Shown: one piece after another, positions 17,990 to 26,672 of the stretch
Position numbering within the stretch: position 1 is the first letter of the stretch
How the letters are laid out: each line of letters opens with the position of its first letter
From: Streptosporangium sp. NBC_01495
GTDB lineage: Bacteria > Actinomycetota > Actinomycetes > Streptosporangiales > Streptosporangiaceae
Direction: 5' to 3'
Assembly: GCF_036250735.1 (NCBI RefSeq)
Contig: NZ_CP109430.1
Location: forward strand, 4,402,001-4,466,000
DNA: 64,000 nt
Notes under the pieces: generated by a model
What the model was told of the DNA's origin: nothing
Databases searched by the model: none
What the model saw: the letters and a program-made list of their open reading frames with translations, nothing else
Position numbers and translations under genes: made by a program

Positions 17990-18098
17990 TCGCGGCGCTG
18001 GTGGAGCGGCTGGAGCAGATCAGCACCGACTCTGGCTGGGTGGCGACGTCCAGGACGACCGGGCACTGCTGGCGGTGCGGGCGAGGCCGGCCCGATGA
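17990..18098 (+). pseudogene. C-terminal remnant of PP2C/SpoIIE phosphatase
   Basis: One frame reads ALVERLEQIS and, after a one-base shift, a second reads LWLGGDVQDDRALLAVRARP before a stop. This pattern (DDxALLAVR near the end) is the usual C-terminus of SpoIIE/PP2C phosphatases. Its TGA overlaps the ATG of the B12-binding remnant (ATGA at 18095), an arrangement seen when the two genes form one operon. Only about 35 codons survive. Confidence 0.4.
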
Positions 18099-18646
18099 GC
18101 GCGCCGAACACCTGCTCGGACATCGAAAGCACAGCGGGCACGACAGAGGCGGCAGGTGCGACAGAGGCGGGCGCGCTCTCGCCCGAGGCCGCCGGGCGCT
18201 ACCTGGGGCACATCGGGCGGGCCGACGAGTTCGCCGCCATCGACCTGGTGCCCGGCCCGCACCTGATCACCCACCTGCACCAGACCGGGCCCGACGCGGT
18301 CGCGCTGGGCTGCGCGCCGGCCACCCGCCTGCCCCGGGCGCACGCCACGCTCACCGCCTGCCAGGCCGTCGGCGTGCCGGTGATGGCCGGCGGGGCAGGC
18401 TTCGGCGCCGACGGCCGCCACGCCCGCCTGCTGGGCACCGACGCCTGGGCGCCCACCGCCGACGCCGCGGCCGACCGTCTGGAGCGCGGCGACCTGACCG
18501 GCCCGCCCCGCCCCGCCCGGCCGACGCGCCGGCCCACCTCGCCGACGAGGAGTACACCCACCTGACGCGCCGGCGCGCCGAGCTGCTCACCCGGGCGCTG
18601 GAGACCCTGACCCGCGCCTACCCGCCGATGGCGGCCTACGACCTCC
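18095..18646 (+). pseudogene. cobalamin-binding-domain protein, internally deleted and frameshifted
   Basis: The first frame keeps DEFAAIDLV, then jumps to PGPHLITHLHQTGPDAVALG and AWAPTADAAADRL, matching the second half of the actinobacterial B12-binding-domain proteins that accompany PP2C/anti-sigma gene sets. About 100 residues (helical part and first half of the B12 fold) are missing. After RLERGDLTG the sequence continues in another frame as HLADEEYTHLTRRRAELL and ARAYPPMAAYD-like residues, so a frameshift has occurred, and the family's C-terminal domain is absent because the ArsR remnant follows directly. Confidence 0.65.
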
Positions 18647-19276
18647 GCCAGCGAGCACCTGTCGCAGCTCGTCGCCGGAGGGCTGCTGGCCGAGGAACGC
18701 CAGGGGCGCCACCGGTATGTGCGCCTGGCCGGGCCGCGGGTGGCCCAGCTCATCGAGGATCTGGCCGCCCACGCCGCCCACGCCGCTCACGGGGCCGGCG
18801 CCCGGCCCGCGACGCTGCGCGCCGCGAGCGCGGCCCGCGCGCTGGCCGGGGCCCGCACCTGTTATGACCACCTGGCCGGGCGGCTCGGCGTGACGATCAC
18901 CGACGCGCTCACCGCGCGCGGCCTGCTGCGCCAGGACGCCGGGTTCGCGCTCAGCGACGAGGGGCTGTCGTGGTTCGCCGTCGAGCTGGGGGCGCCGCTG
19001 CCCGCCGCCGGGCGCCGCCCGGTGGCCCGGCCCTGCCTGGACTGGACCGAACGCCGCCACCACCTGGCCGGCAGCGCCGGGGCCGTGTTGTGCGCGACCG
19101 CGCTGGAGCGCGGCTGGGTCGGCCGGATCGGCTCCGGGCGCGCCCTGAGCGTCACCCGCGCCGGGCACGAGGCGCTGGAGCGCCTGCTGGGCCTGACCGG
19201 CCTGGAGGGCGGCGGCCCGGTGAGCGGCCCGGCGGAGCCGCAGGGGCTCCTCAGCGGCCGCGCAGGCGGTGGGTGA
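18647..19276 (+). pseudogene. ArsR-family regulator lacking its N-terminus
   Basis: From ASEHLSQLVAGGLLAEE the frame follows the well-known ~220-aa actinobacterial ArsR-type regulator: recognition helix, RHRYVRLAGPRVAQLIEDL, RTCYDHLAGRLGV and a C-terminal CLDWTERRHHLAGSAGA segment. Residues before the recognition helix (about 40) are missing, replaced by the B12-protein remnant in another frame, and the first internal ATG (18719) lies after the helix-turn-helix. It therefore cannot make a normal DNA-binding protein. Its 3' end overlaps the recD2 3' end by 26 bp. Confidence 0.65.
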
Positions 19277-21467
19277 GGCTGGTGTGGCGGCGCCCGGCCC
19301 CCCGGGTGCGTACCGCCTGGGCCAGCGCGCGGCGCGAGCCGACGATGACGACGAGCTTCTTGGCCCGGGTGATCGCGGTGTAGAGCAGGTTGCGCTGCAG
19401 CATCATCCACGCGCTGGTGGCCAGCGGGATGACCACCGCCGGGTACTCGCTGCCCTGGGAACGGTGGATCGACACCGCGTAGGCGTGGGCCAGCTCGTCC
19501 AGCTCGTCGAAGGCGTACTCGACGTTCTCGTCCTCGTCGGTCAGCACGGTCAGTTTGTGGTCGTCGGGCCTGATGTCGACCACCATGCCCACGGTGCCGT
19601 TGAACACCCCCGCCGCGCCCTTCTCGTAGTTGTTGCGCAGCTGGGTGACCTTGTCGCCGACCCGGAAGACCCGCCCGCCGTAGCGGCGCTCGGGCATGCC
19701 CTCGCGAGAGGGGGTCAGCGCCTCCTGCAGCGCGTTGTTGAGGTTGCCGGCCCCCGCCGGGCCCCGGTGCATCGGCGCCAGGACCTGTACGTCGCGGCGC
19801 GGGTTGAGGCCGAACCTGCGCGGGATACGGTTGGCGACCACGTCCACGGTCAGTGCCGCGATCTCCTCGGGCTCCTCGCAGGGAAACAGGAAGAAGTCGG
19901 TCATGCCCTCCAGGGCGGGGTGCAGGCCGGTGTTGACCCGGTGGGCGTTGACGACCACCCCCGACTCCTGCGCCTGGCGGAAGATGTGGGTCAGCCGCAC
20001 CCGGGGGATCTCCTCCTCGGCGGCCAGCAGGTCCCGCAGCACCTCGCCCGCGCCGACCGAGGGCAGCTGGTCGACGTCTCCCACGAAGAGCAGGTGCGTG
20101 CCCGGGGCGACGGCCTTGACCAGCTTGTTGGCCAGCAGCAGGTCCAGCATCGAGGCCTCGTCGACCACGACCAGGTCGGCGTCCAGGGGGTTGTCGCGGT
20201 CGAAGGTGGCGTCCCCGCCGGGACGCAGTTGCAGCAGCCGGTGCACGGTGGTGGCCTCGTGGCCGGTCAGCTCCGCCAGGCGCTTGGCCGCCCTGCCGGT
20301 GGGCGCGGCCAGGATCACCTTGGCCTTCTTGGCGCGGGCCAGGGTGACGATGGAGCGCACGGTGAAGCTCTTGCCGCAGCCGGGGCCGCCGGTCAGCACC
20401 GCGACCTTCTCCGTCAGCGCCAGCCGCACCGAGTGGGCCTGCTCCTCGGCGAGCTCGGCGCCGGTCCTGGTGCGCAGCCATTTCAGCGCCGCGTCCCAGT
20501 CGACGGAGGCGAAGGCGCCCAGCCGGTCGTGCTCGCAGGCCAGCAGGGAGCGCAACGCGCCGGCCAGCGACAGCTCGGCGCGGTGGAAGGGCACCAGGTA
20601 GACCGCCGGGACGCTGCCGTCGCCGACGGGGACCTCCTCGCGGACCACGCCCTCCTCGGCGACCAGCTCCTCCAGGCACCGCGCGGTCAGCTCGGCGGGA
20701 ACCTCCAGGATCTTCACCGCGTCGCCGACGAGGTTGGGGGCCGGCAGGTAGCAGTGGCCGTCGTCGGCGGCCTGCGACAGGGTGTAGCGCAGGCCCGCCT
20801 TGACGCGCTCGGGGCTGTCGTGCGGGATGCCCACGGCCTGGGCGATGGTGTCGGCGGTCTTGAAACCGATGCCCCACACGTCGTCGGCCAGCCGGTACGG
20901 TTCGCTCCTGACGACCGTGATGGACTTGTCGCCGTACTGCTTGAAGATGCGGACCGCGATCGAGGTGGACACGCCGACCCCCTGCAGGAAGATCATCACC
21001 TCTTTGATGATCTTCTGTTCCTCCCAGGCGACGCCGATCATCTTGGTCCGCTTGGGGCCGAGCCCGGGGACCTCCACCAGCCGCTCGGGGGTGGTCTCGA
21101 TGACCTCCAGGGTGTCGACGCCGAAGTGGTCGACGATCCGTTCGGCCATCTTCGGCCCGATGCCCTTGATCAGCCCGGAGCCCAGATAGCGGCGGATGCC
21201 CTGGATGGTGGCGGGCAGCACGGTGGTGTAGGACCACACCTCGAACTGCTTGCCGTACTTGGGGTGGGAGGCCCAGCGCCCGGTCAGCCGCAGCGACTCG
21301 CCGGGCTGGGCCCCCAGCAGCGGCCCGACCACGGTCAGCAGGTCGGCGCCGGAACGGTCGGTGGCCACCCGGGCGATGGTGTAGCCCGTCTCCTCGTTGG
21401 CATACGTGATGCGTTCGAGAACAGCTGAGATCGATACGCCAGAAACCCCGCGTTCCTCCGGCTGCAC
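19251..21467 (-). CDS. recD2: RecD2-type ATP-dependent DNA helicase
   Basis: The 738-aa SF1 helicase has N-terminal helix-hairpin-helix motifs (GIGPKMAERI, PGLGPKRTK), Walker A VLTGGPGCGKSFT near residue 350, Walker B VVVDEASMLD, and C-terminal motifs V/VI (AVSIHRSQGSEYP, LLYTAITRAKK). RecD2 proteins unwind DNA 5'-3' without RecBC and act in repair. GTG at 21467 has a near-perfect ribosome site (AAGGAGGT), better than the TTG at 21500. It is a single gene with 180 bp of upstream sequence before the convergent-side hydrolase end. Confidence 0.94.
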   Translation of the reverse strand: MQPEERGVSGVSISAVLERITYANEETGYTIARVATDRSGADLLTVVGPLLGAQPGESLRLTGRWASHPKYGKQFEVWSYTTVLPATIQGIRRYLGSGLIKGIGPKMAERIVDHFGVDTLEVIETTPERLVEVPGLGPKRTKMIGVAWEEQKIIKEVMIFLQGVGVSTSIAVRIFKQYGDKSITVVRSEPYRLADDVWGIGFKTADTIAQAVGIPHDSPERVKAGLRYTLSQAADDGHCYLPAPNLVGDAVKILEVPAELTARCLEELVAEEGVVREEVPVGDGSVPAVYLVPFHRAELSLAGALRSLLACEHDRLGAFASVDWDAALKWLRTRTGAELAEEQAHSVRLALTEKVAVLTGGPGCGKSFTVRSIVTLARAKKAKVILAAPTGRAAKRLAELTGHEATTVHRLLQLRPGGDATFDRDNPLDADLVVVDEASMLDLLLANKLVKAVAPGTHLLFVGDVDQLPSVGAGEVLRDLLAAEEEIPRVRLTHIFRQAQESGVVVNAHRVNTGLHPALEGMTDFFLFPCEEPEEIAALTVDVVANRIPRRFGLNPRRDVQVLAPMHRGPAGAGNLNNALQEALTPSREGMPERRYGGRVFRVGDKVTQLRNNYEKGAAGVFNGTVGMVVDIRPDDHKLTVLTDEDENVEYAFDELDELAHAYAVSIHRSQGSEYPAVVIPLATSAWMMLQRNLLYTAITRAKKLVVIVGSRRALAQAVRTRGAGRRHTSLTHRLRGR

Positions 21468-21645
21468 GCCACCTCCTTCGCGCTGGACCCGCTCGCGCAA
21501 GTGTAGGACAGCCGCCGAAGCCCCGAAGGCGCTCGTTTCGGCGACCGAGGATGACCGGGCTCACGTGACCCCCTGCGGCCGGTTGCGCCTGGACATGGAA
21601 GCCCGGCCCGACCTCACCGCGGCTGTGAGCGGAATCGTCGGCGGG

Positions 21646-22884
21646 TCAGTCGTCGATCGCCTGGTAGAGGGTGGTCCAGAAGTCGTGGATGGCCCGCGCC
21701 GAATCCGGGGTGGACATCCCGACCTGGGTGAGCAGGATGCCGACGAGCCGGTTGTCCGGGTCGGCGTAGGTGGTGGTGCCGCTTCCGCCGTCCCAGCCGA
21801 ACTGGCCGACGGGCGCGTAGTCGCCGCGGTAGGTGCGCACCGCCATCCCGAAACCCCAGCCGCCGTGCTGCCCCTGGCCGTGCGACAAATGGACGACGCC
21901 GCGGGCCCAGGCCTGTAGGGCGGCATGTTGCTCGGGCGTGAGGCGGTTGGTGGTCATCAGCTCGACGGCGGGCCGCGACAGGATCCGCTCGCTCCCGTGC
22001 GTTCCGCCGTTCAGCAGCATCCGGAAGTAGGCGTGATAGTCGTCGACGGTGGAGTCCAGTCCGCCGCCGCCCGACTGGAACGCCGGGGGCCGGCTGTGGT
22101 GTCCCCCTTCGACCTCGTCCGCCACGGTGAACTCTCCGGTCTGCGGATCGGGGGCGTACAGGGGCGGCAGCCGGTCGATCTTGTCGGCGGGCACGTGGAA
22201 ACCGGTGTCGGTCATGCCGAGGGGGTCGAAGATGCGTTCGCGCAGGAACGTCTCGAACGACTGGCCGGTGACCCTGGCCACCAGCACACCGAGCACGTCG
22301 TCGCCAACGTTGTACAGCCACCGCTCGCCGGGCTGGTACATCAGCGGGAGCGTGCCCAGGCGGCGCATCCACTCGTCCGGGTCCGGTGCCGGCAACATCC
22401 ATCCGTCCTCCTGGCCGTAAACCCCCTGTTCGAAGAAGGCGCTCATCATCGGAGAGGTCCGTGCCGTCATATCCAGCCCGAGCCCCAAGGTGTTGGTGAG
22501 CAGGTCCCGCACGCTGATCGGCCGCCGCGCCGGCACGGTGTCCTGAAGCGGGCCGTCGGCCCGCTTCAGGACCCGGCGGTCGGCGAGCTCGGGCAGCCAC
22601 CGATCTACCGGGTCGTCCAGCCGCAGCCGGCACTCGTCCAGCAGGACCATCGCCGCCGCGACCGCCACCGGCTTGGTCGTCGACGCCATCCGGAAGATGG
22701 TGTCCCGGCGCATCGGCGCGCCATCGTCATGGCGCATCGTCCCGATCGCCTCCACATGCGTCTGGTCGCCCCTGGCGACCAGGGCGACGAGTCCGGGAAT
22801 CCTCTCCGACTCGACATGCCGTGCCAGCACCTCGCGCAGTCTGCGCAGCCCCGCTTCGGAGAAGCCGCCGTTGCCTTTACTCAT
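21646..22884 (-). CDS. class C beta-lactamase-related serine hydrolase
   Basis: The 412-aa protein has the SxxK motif in MASTTKPVAVA (nucleophile Ser, general-base Lys), YNVGDD as the YxN element, and a late HGGWGFGMAVR / GWDGGSGT segment of the CubicO/EstB group. It is probably an esterase or D-amino-acid peptidase rather than a true lactamase; no signal peptide is seen. ATG at 22884 is preferred because GAGGAAA lies about 9 bases before it; an upstream in-frame GTG is at 22899. Confidence 0.9.
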   Translation of the reverse strand: MSKGNGGFSEAGLRRLREVLARHVESERIPGLVALVARGDQTHVEAIGTMRHDDGAPMRRDTIFRMASTTKPVAVAAAMVLLDECRLRLDDPVDRWLPELADRRVLKRADGPLQDTVPARRPISVRDLLTNTLGLGLDMTARTSPMMSAFFEQGVYGQEDGWMLPAPDPDEWMRRLGTLPLMYQPGERWLYNVGDDVLGVLVARVTGQSFETFLRERIFDPLGMTDTGFHVPADKIDRLPPLYAPDPQTGEFTVADEVEGGHHSRPPAFQSGGGGLDSTVDDYHAYFRMLLNGGTHGSERILSRPAVELMTTNRLTPEQHAALQAWARGVVHLSHGQGQHGGWGFGMAVRTYRGDYAPVGQFGWDGGSGTTTYADPDNRLVGILLTQVGMSTPDSARAIHDFWTTLYQAIDD

Positions 22885-23029
22885 CGTGAATTTCCTCACC
22901 TACAGTGTTCGATCTTGCGGGACCCGTCCCGGCGTGGCGCTCATGGGCTTTGCGTGAGCGACGAACGGGGGGCGGGGGAAGCTCGGCGTGGCCCGGTTCT
23001 CAGCCCCGAGGGCGCACCTGATCGCGCAG

Positions 23030-23131
23030 TCACGCCGTGATCTCGTAGCCGTAGGCGGGCCCGCCGGACGGGATCGCCAGGACGATGTCCTCCAGCGTTC
23101 CCTTGAGCATCTCCGTCGCCTGCTTGCCCAT
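23030..23131 (-). pseudogene. PadR-family regulator, nonsense-truncated
   Basis: ATG at 23131 opens MGKQATEMLKGTLEDIVL and AIPSGGPAYGYEITA, the N-terminal winged-helix start of PadR regulators, then reads TGA followed in frame by LRDQ. Family members have Trp at this point (EITAWLR), so a TGG-to-TGA change is likely, and homology ends a few codons later because the remainder is deleted. The promoter region with its repeats (23159-23199) survives. Confidence 0.6.
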
Positions 23132-23158
23132 GGAACACCCCCCCTTCAGCTACTCGGT

Positions 23159-23199
23159 AGTGCTATCTACCGGTACAAAGTAGCGCTGACTACCGGTAC
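23159..23199. promoter_or_regulatory. paired 18-bp repeat, likely old PadR operator
   Basis: AGTGCTATCTACCGGTAC (23159-23176) and AGCGCTGACTACCGGTAC (23182-23199) are direct repeats 23 bp apart, each containing the palindrome TACCGGTA. They sit 28 bp upstream of the truncated padR start in an A/T-richer stretch, as expected for an autoregulatory site. Confidence 0.45.
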
Positions 23200-23259
23200 T
23201 TAGCAACACCGGATAGCTGGGGCGCGACCCGGGACCGAGAGCGTGTGGGGGCGGGCGAC

Positions 23260-23869
23260 TCAGCCGGGGCCGCCGGGGGAGATCAGGCCGGTCTCGTAGG
23301 TGACCACCACGGCTTGGACACGGTCGCGCAGGCCGAGTTCGGACAGGATGCGCGCAACCCGATCAGCCCCCTGCCGTCGCCGGTCCGCGGCCCGGCGCCT
23401 CGTGCCCCGCCGGTGTCGGTCACCTCGATCTCCAGCCGGTCGCCGTCATGACCGATCGTTACGGACGCGGCGGCCGCCGGACTCGATCGCGAGCAGGGCC
23501 TGCTTCGACTGCTCGGGCTCCGCGTCCATGACCTTGCGGGCCGCGCCGGCCTGGACCACCATGAAGGCGGCACCGGCGAGCGCGGCCGCGAGCACGAGGC
23601 CACCCATCGCCAGGAACCGGCTACGGCTGTGGGCGACGGCACCGTACGCGGCGACAGCGCAGGTCAGCACGGTGATCCAGGTGGCACCCGCGTGGGTGGC
23701 CAGCGCTGCGGCCAGCACCACCCAGAAGGTGACGAGCGGGTAGTGGCGCCGCGCCGCCAGCGGTAACGCCGTCAGCGCCACGAGGAAGGCGGCCGGGTCG
23801 TAGAGCAGAGGCCGGGCAGGCGCGTTGCCGGACGGGACGCCGGCGAGTGAAGCCCAGGCACCGGGCAGG
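23260..23869 (-). pseudogene. collapsed NarL two-component system (kinase and regulator fragments)
   Basis: Reading the minus strand, the region starts with a kinase membrane section (TFWVVLAAALATHAGATWIT, AHSRSRFLAMGGLVL), jumps to VQAGAARKVMDAEPEQSK with the phosphoacceptor His helix deleted, shifts frame after AIESGG, resumes at DRLEIEVTDTGGARG and GRGLIGLR, and ends out of frame with the last ~30 residues of a response regulator (ILSELGLRDRVQAVV). Each piece aligns with the intact pair at 1133-3102. At least three deletions or shifts make it non-functional. Confidence 0.75.
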
Positions 23870-23978
23870 AAGTACGGCAAGCGCTGGGCGCTGGGCGAGT
23901 GCACCGTCGACATCCCGGCGGGCCACGTGGTGGGGTTGGTGGGACCCAACGGAGCAGGCAAGACGACGCTGCTGAAAC
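23870..23978 (+). pseudogene. ABC transporter ATPase fragment
   Basis: One frame encodes KYGKRWALGECTVDIPAG followed by VVGLVGPNGAGKTTLLKL: the first ~35 residues of an ABC ATPase with an intact Walker A (GPNGAGKTT). It is cut immediately after Walker A and passes directly into a transposase fragment. No start codon or ribosome site of its own is evident. Confidence 0.65.
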
Positions 23979-24065
23979 TTGAAGGCGCACTGGGTGATCG
24001 AAAACAGGCTCCACTTCGTCCGGGACACCGCTTTCCGCGAGGACGCCTCCAAGATCCGCACTTCG
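23979..24065 (+). mobile_element. ISAs1-family transposase fragment
   Basis: The frame reads KAHWVIENRLHFVRDTAF then REDASKIRT, the conserved HW-IEN-LH-VRD-TF-EDAS-R segment near the C-terminal end of ISAs1/H-repeat transposases. About 29 codons remain, joined to the ABC fragment on the left and reaching to 17 bp before the WYL regulator stop on the right. It marks a recombination junction. Confidence 0.6.
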
Positions 24066-24081
24066 ACACTATGGGACGGTC

Positions 24082-25029
24082 TCAGCCGTATCGCTCGACG
24101 AGCGCGTTGCCGATTGAGGCCAGGTGGTCTCGCACACCCGGAGGGCCGGTCACCTCGAGCCATTCGACCAGCCCGGCAAGCTCGCCGGCGAGCATGTACT
24201 CGTTGTGGCCGCGGATCACGACCTCGATGCGGCCGTCGGTCGTGGAACCTCCCACCTCGAGCCGACCGCCGAGCGCCATCCGGAGCAGGCCTATCCCGTG
24301 GGGCGTGCATACCGCCTGGATCTCGAGGGGCGTTCGCTTGCGGTCGACCTCGTCGGCGATCTCGCGCCAGCTCTCGGCAAGGTCGAAGTCCTCGGGTCGG
24401 TGCACGGGATCGTCGGTCGGGTCGGCGGACGACACGCGGTCGATCCGGAAGGTCCGCCGGCCGGCCTCGGTGTTGGAGACGAGGTACCACGACGGACCTT
24501 TGGCGACGATGCCCAGCGGGTGGACGGTTCTCTCGGTTTCGGCGCCTTTGCTGTCGACGTAGCCGAGCCGCACCTGGACGCCGCGGATCACCGCGTCCTG
24601 GAGTTCGTCGAGGAAGCGAGGTGGTCGGTGCTCGACCCGACTCGACCCCCATCGTTGCGGGTCCATGACCAACGACGACGCTGCTGCCTCGGCCTGCACC
24701 CGGAAGGGCTCCGGCAGGGCATGGACGAGCTTGCGCAGAGCTGCTTTCACGGCCGGCGTCGCAGCCGAGGCCGGGCCGGCAACCAGGAACAGGGCGCGGG
24801 CCTCACTCGCGGTCAACCCGGACAGGTCGGTGCGGGCGCCGCCCACGAGGCGCCAGCCGCCGCCTCGGCCCTGCATGGAGTACACGGGCACCCCAGCCAT
24901 GGCCAGGGCGTCGAGGTCGCGGCGGGCGGTGCGCTCGGAGACCTCCAGCTCTCGGGAGACCTCTGCTGCTGTCACCTGCTCGCGCCGTTGCAGCAAGAGG
25001 AGGATGGCCACCAGCCGGTCGGTTCGCAC
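24082..25029 (-). CDS. WYL-domain transcriptional regulator (YafY/DeoR type)
   Basis: The 315-aa protein has an N-terminal DeoR-like helix-turn-helix (LLLLQRREQVTAAEVSREL and VSERTARRDLDALAMAG), a WYL domain with WYLVSNTEAGRRTFRIDRV near residue 185, and a C-terminal WCX region. WYL proteins usually repress or activate a divergent neighbour on binding a ligand. A perfect palindrome lies just upstream at 25050-25074. The gene now divergent from it, an epoxide hydrolase, looks foreign. Confidence 0.92.
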   Translation of the reverse strand: MRTDRLVAILLLLQRREQVTAAEVSRELEVSERTARRDLDALAMAGVPVYSMQGRGGGWRLVGGARTDLSGLTASEARALFLVAGPASAATPAVKAALRKLVHALPEPFRVQAEAAASSLVMDPQRWGSSRVEHRPPRFLDELQDAVIRGVQVRLGYVDSKGAETERTVHPLGIVAKGPSWYLVSNTEAGRRTFRIDRVSSADPTDDPVHRPEDFDLAESWREIADEVDRKRTPLEIQAVCTPHGIGLLRMALGGRLEVGGSTTDGRIEVVIRGHNEYMLAGELAGLVEWLEVTGPPGVRDHLASIGNALVERYG

Positions 25030-25049
25030 GCCGACAACACTTTCACGTA

Positions 25050-25074
25050 AAACCGGTCATGGGGTGACCGGTTT
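25050..25074. promoter_or_regulatory. operator of the WYL regulator
   Basis: AAACCGGTCA-TGGGG-TGACCGGTTT is a perfect inverted repeat with 10-bp arms and 5-bp spacer, 20 bp upstream of the WYL gene start in the divergent promoter region. Confidence 0.65.
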
Positions 25075-25093
25075 CGGTCGGCAAGATGGCGAC

Positions 25094-25174
25094 ATGACCT
25101 CACCGACGAGTCCCACTGCCCACGACCGTATCGACCCTCGGCCCGTCGGGGTGCGCCGGCGCTTTCTTCGGTAA
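25094..25174 (+). pseudogene. 26-codon ORF, possible remnant of the former WYL target gene
   Basis: ATG at 25094 opens MTSPTSPTAHDRIDPRPVG and stops at TAA 25172-25174. It starts 20 bp after the WYL operator, where the regulated divergent gene would normally begin, and its base composition is like the host. It may be the stump of a gene replaced by the epoxide hydrolase; evidence is positional only. Confidence 0.25.
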
Positions 25175-25217
25175 CCTTCGCCATCTGATCACCCCGAAAG
25201 ATTAGAGAGGAAATGCA

Positions 25218-26162
25218 ATGTTCGATCCAGTCGATTTTCCCAAGCCCACCCTTATTTCGGTCAACGGTGTGGAGCTTGAAGTCTTTGAAGCAGGCCGGCA
25301 GAATGCCGGAAAGCCCATTGTGCTCTGTCATGGCTGGCCGGAGCATGCCTTTTCCTGGCGCCATCAGGTGCCCGCCCTTGCCGCAGTGGGCTACCATGTC
25401 ATCGTTCCGAACCAGCGGGGTTATGGCAATTCATCCCGTCCGGCCGAAGTGACGGACTACGACATTGAACACCTGTCGGGTGATCTCGTCGCACTTCTCG
25501 ATCACTACGGGTACGAGGATGCCACCTTTGTCGGTCATGACTGGGGTGCAATGGTCGTCTGGGGACTGACCCTGCTGCATCCGAACCGTGTAAACAAAGT
25601 GATCAACCTGAGCCTGCCTTACCAGGAGCGCGGAGAAAAGCCCTGGGTCGAGTTCATGGAAGATGTGCTTGGCGGCGACTTCTATTTCGTCCACTTCAAT
25701 CGGCAGCCAGGCGTCGCGGACGCCGTGTTCGAAGAGAACACCTTCCAGTTCCTTCGCAACATGTACCGGAAGAACGAGCCCCCCAGGGAGCCTCGGCCGG
25801 GTATGGCGCTGATCGATCTCGCCAGAGCGGAAACGCCCCTCGGTGAGCCCGTAATGAGCGACAGCGAACTGGCCGTTTTCGTCTCCGCCTTCGAATCGAC
25901 AGGGTTCACGGGCAGTGTGAATTGGTACAGGAACCTTGACCGCAACTGGCGCTTGCTGGCGGACGTGGGCCCGATCATCCAGCAGCCCACACTCATGATC
26001 TATGGCGACCGGGATGTGGTCCGGAGGTCCGAAAAGCTGGCAGAGTTCGTGCCCAATGTGGAAGTTGTCAATCTGGATTGCGGTCATTGGATCCAGCAAG
26101 AGAAGCCGGAAGAAACGAACCAGGTGATTACGAAATGGCTGGAACAGCAGGATGCCATTTAG
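25218..26162 (+). CDS. epoxide hydrolase (alpha/beta), probably acquired
   Basis: The 314-aa protein has HGWPEHAFSWRHQ (oxyanion-hole HGWP), the nucleophile Asp in VGHDWGAMV, and the catalytic His in LDCGHWIQQEKPEE, the layout of soluble epoxide hydrolases. It opens epoxides to diols in the cytoplasm. The ATG follows GAGAGGAAATGCA. Its codons often end in A or T (ATT, GTT, CTT, GAA, AAG mixed), unlike neighbours, so the gene looks recently transferred, possibly from a proteobacterium-like donor. It sits between the WYL operator and a long gene-poor stretch. Confidence 0.93.
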   Translation: MFDPVDFPKPTLISVNGVELEVFEAGRQNAGKPIVLCHGWPEHAFSWRHQVPALAAVGYHVIVPNQRGYGNSSRPAEVTDYDIEHLSGDLVALLDHYGYEDATFVGHDWGAMVVWGLTLLHPNRVNKVINLSLPYQERGEKPWVEFMEDVLGGDFYFVHFNRQPGVADAVFEENTFQFLRNMYRKNEPPREPRPGMALIDLARAETPLGEPVMSDSELAVFVSAFESTGFTGSVNWYRNLDRNWRLLADVGPIIQQPTLMIYGDRDVVRRSEKLAEFVPNVEVVNLDCGHWIQQEKPEETNQVITKWLEQQDAI

Positions 26163-26396
26163 TGGCTCGTGATCCGGTTCGTGTCACCTGAAGCTCTTCG
26201 AGTCGTCGGGCAGTGTGTGAATCTCTCTTCGGCCGAGGCCCGAGCAGCAGCCGCCACCGTCCGATCAGCCACGGCCACCGGCCGTACGGCAAGCCGAGGG
26301 CAGACTCACGGGGGAACAGCGGCACTGCGAGGCAGCGGCCGAGCCGCCACTCCCCCGGTGGCCCGCCGGAGCATCTGACAGCGGTACGGAAAACCC

Positions 26397-26430
26397 GAAC
26401 GGGCCGGAGGGAGAACCCTCCGGCCCGTTC
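26397..26430. terminator. strong hairpin in gene-poor stretch
   Basis: GAACGGGCCGGAGGG pairs perfectly (15 bp) with CCCTCCGGCCCGTTC around an AGAA loop, followed by TTCG. It lies 235 bp after the epoxide hydrolase stop and works on paper in either direction. The rest of 26163-26883 shows no supported gene apart from the repeat at 26628. Confidence 0.65.
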
Positions 26431-26627
26431 TTCGCATGTACAAGCTAAAAACGCGGCCCGCGCCGCGATCCCGACCGGTTCCCCGCCGACCAGTGAGACC
26501 CCGCGCATCTGGATGTGCGGGTAGCCGGCCCCGGCACGGGTGACGCCCCGGCCACCGGGCCGACCGGTGACCGGCCGGCGGTCGGCCGCTTCGGCGGGAC
26601 TGTGGTTCTCAGCGCGCCGGAGCCGCC

Positions 26628-26672
26628 GGTGGACCCGGTGGACCCGGTGGACCCGGTGGACCCGGTGGACCC
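26628..26672. repeat. 9-bp tandem repeat, 5 copies
   Basis: Five perfect copies of GGTGGACCC, followed by a partial copy, lie about 210 bp before the DUF4394 gene. The frame is open and would give a (VDP)n peptide, but no start codon with a ribosome site supports translation. Confidence 0.8.

Noticed and set aside
18862-21564. A 900-codon minus-strand frame over recD2
   Set aside because: Composition is Arg/Gly/Pro-rich shadow of the RecD2 frame, which has all helicase motifs.
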